Shown one piece after another: positions 49,267-61,798 of a stretch of 64,000 nt of DNA. A program made the translations under genes and the position numbers. Where the stretch lies: assembly GCF_000026945.1 (NCBI RefSeq), contig NC_012867.1, positions 1,302,001-1,366,000 on the forward strand, read 5' to 3'. The stretch comes from Candida dubliniensis CD36. Lineage: Eukaryota > Ascomycota > Pichiomycetes > Serinales > Debaryomycetaceae. A model generated the notes under the pieces. The model ran no database searches. It was not told where the DNA came from and saw only the letters and a program-made list of their open reading frames with translations. How positions within the stretch are numbered: position 1 is the first letter of the stretch; every line of letters starts with the position of its first letter.

Positions 49267-51345
49267 ATGAGTGCATTTGCAGCTCTTAAGAATAATCCAT
49301 TTGGTGAATCAATTTTCAATACCAACGACAACAACAGTAAAAACACCAGTCAAGATGAGGATGATGAGGATGATGAAGAAGTGGTACAATACGTTGCCAA
49401 CACCTCTGATGAAGGAGAAGAGGATGATGACGATGACAACGACGAAGAGCAAGTCGGTAATAATTTTCTCCCATTTGAAATATCAGCACCTGATGATACA
49501 TCATTATCATCAACACCAGCACCAATTGTTAATTTCCGTATTACTCAATCCAATTTCGCTCCTAATGAAACAAATATAAAATTTTCCAATAATCATGTTA
49601 TTATTATATTAAATCCATCAGAATATATATTAATTTCAGGACAATGTAATTTGAAAGTAATTGAAGGAGCCATTAAGATTAATCAATGTCATTACTTGAC
49701 CAGTGGAAACAACAAATCTTATAATATAATTGCATTACAATCACAATCACTACCGATTATAAGCCACTATACCCCAGAAGAGGGACAACCTTCATCAGCT
49801 TCAATAATACAATTGGAGAATTCATTTAGTGGAATTGAAAATATTTCTCAAATTGATCCAGCATTTAAGAATTTAATTTTTGGACAAGCTAATTTTGAAA
49901 CTAGTTTATTTAAAAATTATTCATTTGATATAGTACTAACAGAAACGAGCGAAAATAGTGGTGGAGGATATGGATTCGATATCAATTCTTATTGGATAAA
50001 TGAATTAAACTTATTGAAATCAAATAATGATCCAACTCCAAAAATAATCATGATTATTGGTAATAAAAACACTGGTAAATCAACATTTTGTAAATCATTA
50101 ATAAATGAATTATTATTAGCCAATAATAATCGTCCAATATCATATTTAGAAATCGATCCAGGTCAATCAGAATATTCAACACCATATGCATTATCATTAT
50201 CAGAAATTGTTGATGTTCAATTTGGTTTAGTAGCATTACCCCAAAATACTAATATTGTGAAATCTTGTGTTGAACATTATTATGGATTTACTAGTGCTGT
50301 TAATGCCCCAACACGATATGTAAAAATAATTGAAAAATTATTTGATCATTATCAAACTAAATTTGGTCAAAGAAATCATTTAATTATAAATACTCCCGGT
50401 TGGGTTAAAGGTTATGGTAAAGAATTATTAAATCAAATTACGAAAATTATAAATCCTAATAAATTGATATTATTATCTAATAATTTAAATCAACAATATC
50501 CTGATAATATTAATATTTTACAAGATTTAACTTATCAATCATTATCTATTCTTCCTGGAATTTATCAATTATCAAAATATTCTGCTCCACAAATAAGAAA
50601 TATTAATAAATTATTATATTTCCATCAAAACAATAGCACAAGTAAATTAAGATTTAATTTTAATAATCATTTATTGGATTTTTCACCATTAAAGATATCT
50701 TATGCTTGTTTCAATTCACCAAATAATCCAGGAATTTATTCAACAACAATATTGAATCATAATATTGATAATGAATTTAGTCATCGAGATTTATGTTCTT
50801 TAATTGAAGTTTCAATTTATGGAATTTATGCAATCAAATATAACAAGGATAGTAATCTTGATGATGACATATCTGTTTGTGGGAAAGATGGTAATTCCCC
50901 ATTTTATTTAAATCCTGATGATTTTAATAATTTATTATCTAATAATAATGACAAGACCATAATATCAAGTAAATTTATTGGATTAATTATGGTTCATAGT
51001 ATTAATAATATTCAACATTATATGAATATTTATGCTCCAGATAAAGTAATTAATCGATTACAAAAAATTATATCAAAAAATCAACCTAGTAATTACAATT
51101 ATAAATTGATGATGGTGAAAGGTGAAGGAGATATCCCAAATTGTGAAATATTATATCCTAATTTCATTAATAAAAAAATTGAATATTTAAAACTGATTAA
51201 AAAGAAAAAAAAGAAATCCATTGACACTGGGGAAAAGATTGATTTGAAATTACCATATATTAGTTTTGAAACAAAACTGAAAATTGGTGGGATTTGGAAA
51301 GTACGAAAGAATATTAAACGAAGAGGTCATCGTCAAGGAAATTAG
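49267..51345 (+). CDS. GRC3: Polynucleotide 5'-hydroxyl kinase Grc3
   Basis: A 692-residue Clp1/Grc3-family kinase. In yeast Grc3 works with the nuclease Las1 to process the ITS2 spacer of pre-rRNA and phosphorylates the 5'-OH end, and it also acts in RNA polymerase I termination. I start at ATG 49267 (MSAFAALKNNPFG); the open frame continues 14 codons upstream without ATG. The N-terminus is strongly acidic (Asp/Glu-rich, about residues 20-75). The nucleotide-binding P-loop GNKNTGKS is at residues 265-272. It is followed by LEIDPGQSEYSTP (Walker-B/clasp region), a family hallmark, and by LIINTPGWVKGYG. A Lys-rich patch and a basic tail (RKNIKRRGHRQGN) are at the C-terminus. Length fits fungal Grc3. 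Confidence 0.92.
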   Translation: MSAFAALKNNPFGESIFNTNDNNSKNTSQDEDDEDDEEVVQYVANTSDEGEEDDDDDNDEEQVGNNFLPFEISAPDDTSLSSTPAPIVNFRITQSNFAPNETNIKFSNNHVIIILNPSEYILISGQCNLKVIEGAIKINQCHYLTSGNNKSYNIIALQSQSLPIISHYTPEEGQPSSASIIQLENSFSGIENISQIDPAFKNLIFGQANFETSLFKNYSFDIVLTETSENSGGGYGFDINSYWINELNLLKSNNDPTPKIIMIIGNKNTGKSTFCKSLINELLLANNNRPISYLEIDPGQSEYSTPYALSLSEIVDVQFGLVALPQNTNIVKSCVEHYYGFTSAVNAPTRYVKIIEKLFDHYQTKFGQRNHLIINTPGWVKGYGKELLNQITKIINPNKLILLSNNLNQQYPDNINILQDLTYQSLSILPGIYQLSKYSAPQIRNINKLLYFHQNNSTSKLRFNFNNHLLDFSPLKISYACFNSPNNPGIYSTTILNHNIDNEFSHRDLCSLIEVSIYGIYAIKYNKDSNLDDDISVCGKDGNSPFYLNPDDFNNLLSNNNDKTIISSKFIGLIMVHSINNIQHYMNIYAPDKVINRLQKIISKNQPSNYNYKLMMVKGEGDIPNCEILYPNFINKKIEYLKLIKKKKKKSIDTGEKIDLKLPYISFETKLKIGGIWKVRKNIKRRGHRQGN

Positions 51346-51885
51346 CGACTGAAGCAGGTTTAATGAAATTGATATTGGCCATTACATAACTAATTTTATA
51401 TAATGATTATAGATAATTATAGAAATGACATATTTATAAAATAGATTGAAATTGACAAGTTTGTTTGTTGAGCTCCATACCAGCTATTAAGGCTGAATGT
51501 AGTTTTTTTTGGTATCACAATTAGATTGAATTATTGCTCTAATGACTAAATACAACAACCGTAATAAGAATAAAGTTTTATCAAAACAGAATCTTCAACA
51601 ACGTGGTTGGGGTTTAATGAATGAATAATAAGATCCTAAAGTGTTTCTTGATTAGTAATTCTCAATTTCTCTTTTAAGGATATTGCCGCGTTCTTCTCTC
51701 TTGGTCCCCCTTAAAATTATCACCGTATCTCCGTAATTGTCTTCCTTCTCCTTTTTCAAACTTAAATTCCACACTTATATAAACTCCACGAGATTTCTAG
51801 AAAAGAATCCATAATCTTCCCACTTGCTTTAAGTCCTTTTTTTCATTCTTTCATTCTTTCCACTATAGCATACTATCCCTTCGTT
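51346..51885. other. Intergenic region GRC3 / GST-like gene
   Basis: 540 bases between two rightward genes. It becomes pyrimidine-rich toward the next start. No gene is seen. Confidence 0.45.
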
Positions 51886-52533
51886 ATGACATTGACTTTA
51901 TATACTGCTCCTACAGGTAATGGTCGTAAACCATTAGTATTAATTAAATTATTAAATATTCCTCATGAAATCCATTTATTTTCATGGCCAACTAAAGAGA
52001 TCAAACAAGATTGGTATTTAAAATTAAATCCTCAAGGTTTAATCCCTACTTTGGTTGATAATGAATTGATTTTACCAGAAAGTAATGCTATTTTACAATA
52101 TCTTGCCGAAACTTATGATAAACAAGGTAAATATAGTTATAAATTACAAAATAATCCGTTAGAATATTGGCAACAACAAAAATGGTTATTTTATCAAGCT
52201 ACTCAATTTGCTGGTACTTTATCTAGATTTCATACTTATATTGGGATTAAAGCTAATGATGAAAAAGTTTGGGAAAATATTTTACAATCATTTGAGAATA
52301 CTTATAAAGTAGTAGATCAAGTTCTTGGCCAGAATGAATGGTTTGTGGGTGATAAATTCACTATAGTAGACATTGCCTTTGGTGTTGGTAATCATAGAAG
52401 AATTGAAGGTGTTGAACGTTTTGGATTAGATAAATATTTCCAAGATTATGATACTAAATATCCTAATGTTGCTAAATGGTATAAGAAATTTTTAGAAGTT
52501 GAAGGTGTCAAAGAAGCTCTTGCTTTAAAGTAA
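51886..52533 (+). CDS. Glutathione S-transferase, Ure2/theta-like
   Basis: A 215-residue two-domain GST. The thioredoxin-like N-terminal domain shows LYTAPTGNGRKPLVLIKLL, the cis-proline region NPQGLIPTLVD and the PESNAILQYLAE glutathione-binding motif with the conserved Glu-Ser pair. The all-helical C-terminal domain contains the N-capping motif FTIVDIAFG (S/T-x-x-D). The pattern of the N-terminal site is that of the Ure2/fungal GTT-like branch, with Asn in place of the usual Tyr/Ser near residue 12. It probably conjugates or reduces electrophiles and peroxides in the cytosol. No targeting signal is seen. Strong preference for AT-ending codons. Confidence 0.92.
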   Translation: MTLTLYTAPTGNGRKPLVLIKLLNIPHEIHLFSWPTKEIKQDWYLKLNPQGLIPTLVDNELILPESNAILQYLAETYDKQGKYSYKLQNNPLEYWQQQKWLFYQATQFAGTLSRFHTYIGIKANDEKVWENILQSFENTYKVVDQVLGQNEWFVGDKFTIVDIAFGVGNHRRIEGVERFGLDKYFQDYDTKYPNVAKWYKKFLEVEGVKEALALK

Positions 52534-53017
52534 AACAAGATTGCTTGATAATCAAGTTGTGTATAGGGGTTGAATTAGATAGCAAGTATATGTATACATT
52601 ATTTTGGGAGAAACTCTTGAAATGTGTTTGGCTCAACAAAAGAACAACCCAATTACCTATTATAAACGAAATAAGTATTCTCTCCTCGTATAAACAATTG
52701 GCTACTTGAAGGGATAAGAAACACGCAATGGTATTAATTATTACTCCGCAAATAAAGATTATCCGACAACGTGACAAAAAGTACACGACCGTTTTGTTGG
52801 TTGTTACGATCATTACATTCATACGCACACTCGAAATAATTAAAGTTTCATATTCTGCTTTTCTTGACACTTTGTTCATTAACACAATTTACAACTACAA
52901 CATCATCAATTGAATCTAACAATCCACAATTCTAATACCACGAAGAAAGCACAGTGAACTGAATATCAATCATTATTAATAAATCCCTTTCTGTTTTTAA
53001 ATCTGTTCTATCAAATC
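52534..53017. other. Intergenic region GST-like / HRD1
   Basis: A 484-base gap. Small open frames on both strands here have no features of a gene. It should hold the GST 3' end and the HRD1 promoter. Confidence 0.45.
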
Positions 53018-54880
53018 ATGCTAATAAGTAAAACTCAACAATATATCATTGGATATTCTTCAATATCCATAGCTCTACTAAGTTGGTCAATTTATGATTC
53101 TTTGAGTAAATCATTTAATTTTGTTATGTTTTTAGTTGAATTCACTGATGGGATTAAATTAGGAATATTACTTAATTTCATAATTTTCTTATTTTTAATA
53201 ATTGATAAATCAATTCAATTATTATTATTTGGATCGTTAAGAATGATTGAAGTTGAACATTTATTTGAAAAATTACCTATATTTGCCATTAATTTATTAT
53301 TAAATTTAGCCACGGGGGATAATAATATTATTATGAATGTATTTTTAATGGGATTATCAATGAGTTTTAAAGTTTTCCATGTTATAATGTTTGATCGATT
53401 AGATTATGTCAATTTAATTATTGTTAATAAAATTAATGATGAAGACATTTATTTAAATCAAGTGATTAATCATTTTGGATTATCAATAAATTTTTGGTTA
53501 AATATTTTTTTCATAATTACTGATTTTAGTCTTGCCAAATTTTTAGTTTATGATGTTTTCCAAGGAATTAATTCTGTTACTTGTTTATTGTTTGGTTTCC
53601 AATTTGCAGTACAAGGAGTTCAAGCATTAACATATTTTTCTAAATTATTATTAGGTATTTATGAAATTGCCTTTTATCGTATTAGAAAAAATGAACATCA
53701 AGCTGCTCTGATTAGAGGGTGGCAACAAAATAATGATGATGTGGTAACATCATCAGATAATTTAAGAGAAACTGAAACTACTACTACTGCTACTAACAAC
53801 AATGATGTTGATTCCGATGAAGAAGAAGAAGACCAAGAAGACGAACAAATCGATGAAGATGATGATGTTGAACTTATATGGGAGAATAAACCATATTATA
53901 CCAAAGGAATTGACATTGGATCAGCTGTACTTACTTTTATATCATATTTATCATTTGTATATTTATTAACCATCCATTCGGGTCTTTCATTACCTTTATC
54001 AATGTTACAAGGTACATATTCATCAATGAGACGTGCTTGGGTTGAAACCAATCAATTATTAGCATTTATTGAATCTTCAAAAAGATTAGATACTCAATTA
54101 GCTAATGCTACACAAGATGATTTGTCTCAATCTGATAGTTTATGTATTATATGTCGCGAAGACATGCATTCATTGGAAGATTATCAAAGAATTTTCAAAA
54201 AACCTCAATCCCCAAGAAGATCACCTAAAAAATTGAAATGTGGTCATATTTTACATTTGGGTTGTTTAAAAGAATGGTTAGAAAGATCAGATAGTTGTCC
54301 ATTATGTAGAAGAAAAGTTTTCTCCAATGATAGTACTACTACTACTACAAATAATAATAATAATAATAGGGACAATGATCAAAATAATGGGAATGTACCA
54401 GCACCTCAACCAGGTAATGTTCCTGTACCACCTCCACCTCCACCTCCAGCTGCAACAGCAACAGCAACCGCAACTGCAACTGCAACCGCGACTGCTGCTG
54501 CAGTAAATGCTGAATTACAACGAGAAGTTAGAGAAATTAATAATTTATTGCAAAATGGTGAAAACGCAGCAAATGGGGAACAGCCGAACCAACAATCCAA
54601 TAATGACGTTATTGAACAACCAATTGAAGGACCATCATCTCAATCCAATGATTTATTGCAATCAATTGCATTACCAAAAAATGCATTATTACCTCCAGGA
54701 TGGTTAATATTACCATTGAAAAAACCTGAACAACAAGAAGCAAACGGAAATGGTGGTGGTGGTGTTGATTATAAAGTCAATATTTCTTCTTATCATCAAG
54801 CAGATTTGAAGATTAATAAGGAAAAACCAAGTACTCGTGAAATTATAACTTATGGTATTCCAAAAGAAGAACCTATATGA
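53018..54880 (+). CDS. HRD1: ERAD ubiquitin ligase Hrd1 (RING-H2)
   Basis: A 620-residue multi-spanning ER ubiquitin ligase that marks misfolded ER proteins for degradation and forms the retrotranslocation channel with Hrd3. The N-terminal 350 residues hold hydrophobic helices (first at about residues 10-28, then near 40-70, 88-120, 160-215) and, after an acidic loop (DSDEEEEDQEDEQIDEDDD), a last pair near 300-330. The RING-H2 domain is complete: C376, C379, C408, H410, H413, C416, C427, C430, with the usual CGHILHLGCLKEWLERSDSC stretch. The C-terminal tail is low-complexity: poly-Asn, then Pro-rich and Ala-Thr repeats, a VNAELQREVREINNLLQ helix resembling the Der1/Usa1-binding region, and a variable end. 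It converges on RRN11 (67 bases between stops). Confidence 0.95.
   Translation: MLISKTQQYIIGYSSISIALLSWSIYDSLSKSFNFVMFLVEFTDGIKLGILLNFIIFLFLIIDKSIQLLLFGSLRMIEVEHLFEKLPIFAINLLLNLATGDNNIIMNVFLMGLSMSFKVFHVIMFDRLDYVNLIIVNKINDEDIYLNQVINHFGLSINFWLNIFFIITDFSLAKFLVYDVFQGINSVTCLLFGFQFAVQGVQALTYFSKLLLGIYEIAFYRIRKNEHQAALIRGWQQNNDDVVTSSDNLRETETTTTATNNNDVDSDEEEEDQEDEQIDEDDDVELIWENKPYYTKGIDIGSAVLTFISYLSFVYLLTIHSGLSLPLSMLQGTYSSMRRAWVETNQLLAFIESSKRLDTQLANATQDDLSQSDSLCIICREDMHSLEDYQRIFKKPQSPRRSPKKLKCGHILHLGCLKEWLERSDSCPLCRRKVFSNDSTTTTTNNNNNNRDNDQNNGNVPAPQPGNVPVPPPPPPPAATATATATATATATAAAVNAELQREVREINNLLQNGENAANGEQPNQQSNNDVIEQPIEGPSSQSNDLLQSIALPKNALLPPGWLILPLKKPEQQEANGNGGGGVDYKVNISSYHQADLKINKEKPSTREIITYGIPKEEPI
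54419..54506 (+). repeat. Pro and Ala-Thr repeat in HRD1
   Basis: A run encoding about eight Pro is followed by about nine Ala-Thr pairs built from GCAACN units. The in-frame hexanucleotide repeat is a likely site of length variation in the cytosolic tail. Confidence 0.7.
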
Positions 54881-54947
54881 GATATGTGTATATGTGTATA
54901 TGTCTATAGATAAATGATATATGTATATATAACCTCCCTGCATCTTA

Positions 54948-56990
54948 TTATTCGGAATCAAAATCAAAATCGAAATCAAAATCAAGCATGGTTTGTTGAC
55001 TAGCAGTATCCTTACTTGGTGACGTTATTTTTAATGTATCAGTTGGTGGTTCAACACTTGAACTTTTCTTATTATATAATTCTAAACTATTTCTTCTTGT
55101 ATCAAATGAATCTAAAGTTTTAGTGATACGATCTTCTTCATGATCACTATCAATAGATTCTATAGCTTGAGTGTCATTATCTTCGTCGTCATCTTCCTCA
55201 TCATCATGATTGTGACCATTCATCATCATCATATCACCATCTAAATCTAATGGTTGTGAAGCAGGAATGTCATCTTCTTTATGATTTTCTATTTTCAAAT
55301 GATTACTTTCATCCATGCTTTCATCATCAGTGAAATTAACTTCTACTAGATTTTTATCATCATCATCATCATCATCATCATTATGGTTTGAACGATGATT
55401 TTGTGGTTGTTGTTTCTTATGTGAGTGGTATTTGTCTTGGTTATAACCATTTGATCGATAAAGACTATCTATTTGAGTTGGAATCAATGTTTCATTTTTA
55501 TTCTCCTCATTGTCGCTATCTTCATCGGAACTAATGGCATCCCAATCTAAATCATTCTCTTCCAGTGATGATGAACCAGAAACGCTATTCATAGTAGTAT
55601 CTCGGTTATTATTTATGGTAGAATTGTTTTCTTTAATTTTATTCGATACAGCCGTCATTAACTCATTGAATTGTGATTCTATTTCATGTTTAGGATATAT
55701 AAATTGATATTTCTCACATTTTTCAAAATCTTCTTGTATTTTATTCTTTATTATATTCAATTGTTTTTCCACAATATATCGTTCATCATCTTCATTACTA
55801 TCACCACCGCCACCACCACCAGTAATATACGTGTCAACCAATTTCCAACCAAGACATAAATGACATAAACTTGATATAAAATATAATACACCTTCAGAAT
55901 TATAAGGAGGTTCAAGAATCAATTCATTGATTTTATTTAAAACTTGTTCATAATCATTTTGAATAAAAATATACCATAATGAAGTAATGACATATAATGG
56001 AGTTAGGGTTTTTGAACCTGATCTCCAAACTGGAGCTACAGTACTACGATTATTATGATTTATTGATATAAATCTAGTAGCAGGATTATTATCAGTAATC
56101 ATATAAAATGATGATAAATAATTAAAGAATTTCTTGACTTTTAAAAAATTGGTTTTGTTTTGATCAAGTTGCATTAATATTTCTATACCTAATGGCCAAA
56201 TTGTTCTTATATCAACTTGAGGAAATCGTATTAATAATGCAAATATTTTATAAGCTATTGACCAATTTTTTTTCATCATTTGTAAATGTAATAATGTAGT
56301 TAAATTATTAATATGTTGGCGAAATGCTGATTTTGATTTATGAATCATCATTTCAATAGAATCATTATCGTTGATATTATTATCTTCTTCATTATTACTA
56401 TTTCTTCCTGGTAATATTTCTAATCCATTTGATTCAATTAAAAATTTAAATTTTGATAATCGATTTGAAGAATCAAAATTATTAACAAATTGATTCAATT
56501 TATGAGTCATCAAGTCTTCTTCCTCCTCTTCCTTATTTTCCTCTTCATCTTCTTGTTCTTCCTCTTCTTGCTCTTTTACTTCATTACCTTCTATAAGATC
56601 AATTACTTTTTTCCGTAATAATTCATTTCCTTGATGTCCTGTTAATTCAGTTTCGGGTTTATCTTTTAATCCCTTTTTACCTTTCTTAGACAGTTTCTTT
56701 TTAGAAACGTTTTTAGCAACATTTTTATTTATTGAATCAGATAATTCATGCCATATTTCAAAAGTTTCTTCCGGTTTCAATAATGATCGTTTATTTAATT
56801 CTTGATGAATTAATTGTAAAATTTTCTTCCGTTGTAATTGTGATTTCTTCTTCTTGGTCTTTCCTTTCTTTAATAAAGATTTATAAATTTCGGTGAATTT
56901 TTTCAATTCTTGATACTTAATAATTAATTGATGAGATGTTTTCGTCGCTCGTCTATGTTGATTATTTCGAAATGTTATATCTTCAAACAT
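54948..56990 (-). CDS. RRN11: RNA polymerase I core factor subunit Rrn11
   Basis: A 680-residue protein matching Rrn11, part of the core factor (Rrn6, Rrn7, Rrn11) that recruits RNA polymerase I to the rDNA promoter. The central TPR-like helical region contains WSIAYKIFALLIRFPQVDIR and the following IWPLGIEILMQL, the best-conserved stretch of the family. A helix pair YVITSLWYIFIQNDYEQVLN and a third helical stretch near LYFISSLCHLCLGW lie downstream. The N-terminus is Lys-rich with an acidic block, and the C-terminal 200 residues are highly acidic, Asp/Glu/Asn-rich, with a run of nine Asp and an FDFDFDFD end. The S. cerevisiae protein (about 507 residues) is shorter; the difference lies in these low-complexity parts. 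Confidence 0.82.
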   Translation of the reverse strand: MFEDITFRNNQHRRATKTSHQLIIKYQELKKFTEIYKSLLKKGKTKKKKSQLQRKKILQLIHQELNKRSLLKPEETFEIWHELSDSINKNVAKNVSKKKLSKKGKKGLKDKPETELTGHQGNELLRKKVIDLIEGNEVKEQEEEEQEDEEENKEEEEEDLMTHKLNQFVNNFDSSNRLSKFKFLIESNGLEILPGRNSNNEEDNNINDNDSIEMMIHKSKSAFRQHINNLTTLLHLQMMKKNWSIAYKIFALLIRFPQVDIRTIWPLGIEILMQLDQNKTNFLKVKKFFNYLSSFYMITDNNPATRFISINHNNRSTVAPVWRSGSKTLTPLYVITSLWYIFIQNDYEQVLNKINELILEPPYNSEGVLYFISSLCHLCLGWKLVDTYITGGGGGGDSNEDDERYIVEKQLNIIKNKIQEDFEKCEKYQFIYPKHEIESQFNELMTAVSNKIKENNSTINNNRDTTMNSVSGSSSLEENDLDWDAISSDEDSDNEENKNETLIPTQIDSLYRSNGYNQDKYHSHKKQQPQNHRSNHNDDDDDDDDKNLVEVNFTDDESMDESNHLKIENHKEDDIPASQPLDLDGDMMMMNGHNHDDEEDDDEDNDTQAIESIDSDHEEDRITKTLDSFDTRRNSLELYNKKSSSVEPPTDTLKITSPSKDTASQQTMLDFDFDFDFDSE

Positions 56991-57370
56991 CGTAGAATAT
57001 TCCTTGGTATCATTATATTGATTTCTCTTCTTCTTCCTCCTGCTTTTACTATTGGTTTACTATTAAAGCAAAAAAAACAGAACTTGCAATGGTGGTAGTT
57101 ACCTATACGATCTTGTGATGGGAAATCAATATTTCTTTTTTTTTTTAATGCTTTTATTTTCTTTTTTATTTTTTTTTTTGTAGTCCTCATACGAGATGAC
57201 TAAAACCCGTTTAATTCTACTTGTAAGATAAACATTATTCAATTATTGTTCTATTATTAATAGTAATAATAAGATTGAATTATTATTATTATTATCATCA
57301 ACTATTTACAGATTTAAACAACACTAACGTATAAATATAAAATTGCTTCACTTAATTTTTAATTTGAAAA
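56991..57370. other. Intergenic region RRN11 / HSP60
   Basis: 380 bases between two leftward genes, with a T/A-rich stretch near 57135-57180 and ATT repeats near 57255-57300. No gene is seen. Confidence 0.45.
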
Positions 57371-59077
<1,707 letters not shown>

Positions 59078-59218
59078 CTAATGCCAGTGTTTGGTTAAAT
59101 GGTTGGTAAGAATAAAAAGAAAGAAAATATATGAAGGGAAGAAAAAAAAAAAAAAAATTTTAAAGTGGAGGGGCGAGGAGGGAGGGAGGAGGAAGACAGC
59201 GTATTTATTTATTGGTCG

Positions 59219-59234
59219 GAAACTGGTTCCGGAA
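59219..59234. promoter_or_regulatory. Gapped heat-shock element upstream of HSP60
   Basis: GAA, a 5-base gap, then TTCCGGAA. The arrangement of inverted GAA/TTC units with one gap fits the variant gapped type of heat-shock element recognised by fungal Hsf1. It lies about 150 bases before the HSP60 start. Confidence 0.5.
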
Positions 59235-59325
59235 TAGTTGGTACGAATTACAACATCAACAGAAAGTGGGCGAGAAACAGGAAGAGAAATTTTTCAAATT
59301 TTTCAAACAACAATTTCATTTTTTT

Positions 59326-59338
59326 TTCCAGAAAATTC
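59326..59338. promoter_or_regulatory. Perfect three-unit heat-shock element upstream of HSP60
   Basis: TTCCAGAAAATTC consists of three alternating units (TTC, GAA, TTC) at exact 2-base spacing, the canonical Hsf1 binding pattern, about 255 bases before the HSP60 start codon. It explains heat induction expected of this gene. Confidence 0.7.
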
Positions 59339-60036
59339 TATTCCCTCCCTCTTTGTATTATAGTCGTGTATAATACAACAAAAACAGTATGTTGTTGGTT
59401 GCAAAAACTGCTTCAAACAACAGATGTCCATTGACTTGTATAGGCTGAGTTTATGGATACTTTATATAGCTAGGTACGTTAGTTGGTATGGATCTTTTGT
59501 TGAAGAGTGGTTGGAAATTCCAACAATAGTTGAATGGAATTTATCATGAAGATTTGGTAACAAAATTGACTCAAAAACTCTGCTTATTCCTCCAACAACT
59601 CAAATGAAAACACTGAACTTACAACAATTTATGATTTAAGAACTTTATTTACATTAATGTATGTATAACTATACAAATATTGTCCCCGAACCCACCCTCC
59701 TACTTATTCCATCGCCTTTCATTATCTTCACTTTTTCCTGATTGCCATGCCTAAACAAAGCACACCAAAACAAGAATAAAGAATTAGAACCAACACAAAA
59801 ACAAAGATCAAGACCTTGCAGGGATATTAAATAATAAAACAATTGATAATAACTTTGTACTTAATAACTAATAGAATCAGATAAATAAGGTTTTAGGGTT
59901 TGTATGTGATTCTAATTCAATTATTCGTTTTGGGAGAAAGGAAAGAAATAAGTAGTACCAACAATATTTTAAATCCTTTTTTAACTTGAAATAAAGAATA
60001 TTTATGATGACTCAGCACAATTTATCATCTATCATT

Positions 60037-60552
60037 TTATATTTCAACAAGATCAACTTGCCAATTAATTTCTTGTAATTTCAAATTCAAAATTTCAAAT
60101 TGATTATTTAATTCTTGAACTAAAGTATCATATTTATTAATATCAATAAATGATACAAATTTAATTTCTTCTTTGGAATTTAATGGTTGTTCTTTACCTG
60201 CCGATATTATAAATTTCACAAATTCGATTTTTTTCGATATTCGATCTCGACATATCAATGCATCATTAATTGTTTTTATATTATCATAATCTCTGATTGT
60301 GGAATCATTTTCATTTTCAATTTCAATTTCTATTGGAGTGATATTATTAGTATAATTTATTGATGCTATTAATTTAGCTAATTCTTGAGATTTTTTAATA
60401 TATTTTAAATGCAATTCATCGGGATCATTAATTTTTTTCATACCAACTTGCAGAATTAATGATGATTTAATCTTCTTTTCTAGTTCAAACAATTCCTTCC
60501 TTAATACTACTCGTTGTTTAAGAGCCGTCGCTAACTTCATGGAGGAAGACAT
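60037..60552 (-). CDS. DIP1984-like protein A
   Basis: A 171-residue protein from ATG 60552 (MSSSMKLATALKQRV); the second Met at 60540 starts MKLATAL and may be the true start, because relatives begin at that point. The whole length fits the DIP1984 family (DUF6847), small helical proteins known to me mainly from bacteria. The family pattern is visible in order: MKLA-AL start, an NDPDELHLKYI stretch (usually E-DP-LL), ASINYTNNIT, NDALICRDRISKK, KEEIKFVSFIDI and the closing EINWQVDLVE. An Asn/Glu-rich insertion lies near residues 88-98. The function of the family is unknown. It is head-to-head with a diverged paralogue at 61799. Confidence 0.72.
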   Translation of the reverse strand: MSSSMKLATALKQRVVLRKELFELEKKIKSSLILQVGMKKINDPDELHLKYIKKSQELAKLIASINYTNNITPIEIEIENENDSTIRDYDNIKTINDALICRDRISKKIEFVKFIISAGKEQPLNSKEEIKFVSFIDINKYDTLVQELNNQFEILNLKLQEINWQVDLVEI

Positions 60553-61798
60553 TTGAATAAATGATAAAATGTTTAATTGTGTTTTTAGCAACCCAATACC
60601 ACCATCACCATCAACCAATCAATCAACAGCCAAGGATTAAATGTCTAGAATGAATAATTCTTTGAATTTGATTCTGTTAATGAAAAAAAAAAAAAAAAAA
60701 GAAGGAAAAACTAAAAAATTTGTGAACTTTTTCAGGTCTATTTATAGACAAAAGTTTTTGTACCAAAACACACACTACCCACTACACGATAATACAAATT
60801 AACCCCCCAATCGGTAGAAACTGTTGGAATATGGAAGTGTAACCCAAGTCGTGTAATTCAAGTCTAGTACAAAAACGATGAGCAAACTGAGAGAAACACT
60901 TTGTGTCATTGTAATATGAACAGACAGACAGAATGATAGGTTTAGACGAGAAAGCTGAATATATATAAATGGAGACTAAAGGCCTTCTAATCTAAGTAAA
61001 GTAGTATAATAATAGAAAAGAACGAGAATATATATATAATATGTGCGGTATGTATACATAAACTATGTCATGAGTTCTTGAGTTAACTCTGTGACACTGC
61101 ACTAAATCTAACAGAAACTTCCTGATCATACAGAGTTTGTAGAAATAGAGCAATATGAACAATCCATTAAGAAGTGAGTCAGAACACAAACAAATGGAAA
61201 GTTACAATTCTTTCACAAAATGAGATGATGATGATGATTTACTCATAATTACTTTGTTACACAAGAATGCATTTCAAGAGGCAAAATAATTGAAGGAAGG
61301 AGGTTACAAACATTAATGGCTATATTGAGCTAGACGAAACCATTTAGAACTTACATTTTAAAGGAATGGTTGTCTATAATTGAGCTCAGTTTATTGAGGG
61401 CAAGTTCAAATCAAGTCAGTTAACTTATAGTTGGCTCATTCATGTTCTGTAGTAAATATAAACATACAAATACCAATTACTCATATCTTTATTCAATATT
61501 GGAAGCACATATCTAACCCAAGGGTGAGTACTTGTTCAATTGATTGTTTGTTTATATGAGTCAAAGAGTCTATGTAGAAAAATAGAATTGAATATGATAT
61601 TAACAAAGAGCAATTACACCCGAACTACCAAAAAAAAAACTTCCACCTTTCTTCTTCTTCATCATCACCGACAAAATTATCCTATTTACATCTATAAATT
61701 CAGATATTCTTTTTTATTTTTCATATCATACCATATATATATATATATATATATATAATCTTACCACCAATAATCCATTTATATATTTCAGGACAACA
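60553..61798. promoter_or_regulatory. Shared region between the divergent DIP1984-like pair
   Basis: A 1.25 kb divergent intergenic region. It has an A-tract near 60683-60700, a TA repeat (61733-61757) just before the right gene and no convincing gene. The sequence TTTCAG immediately before the right gene resembles a 3' splice site (see findings). Confidence 0.45.
61733..61757. repeat. TA dinucleotide repeat
   Basis: About twelve TA units about 45 bases upstream of the start of the right DIP1984-like gene; possibly the TATA region and likely length-variable. Confidence 0.7.

Noticed and set aside
52508..52885. Leftward 125-codon frame overlapping the end of the GST-like gene
   Set aside because: Antisense to a real gene end and not protein-like; likely chance.
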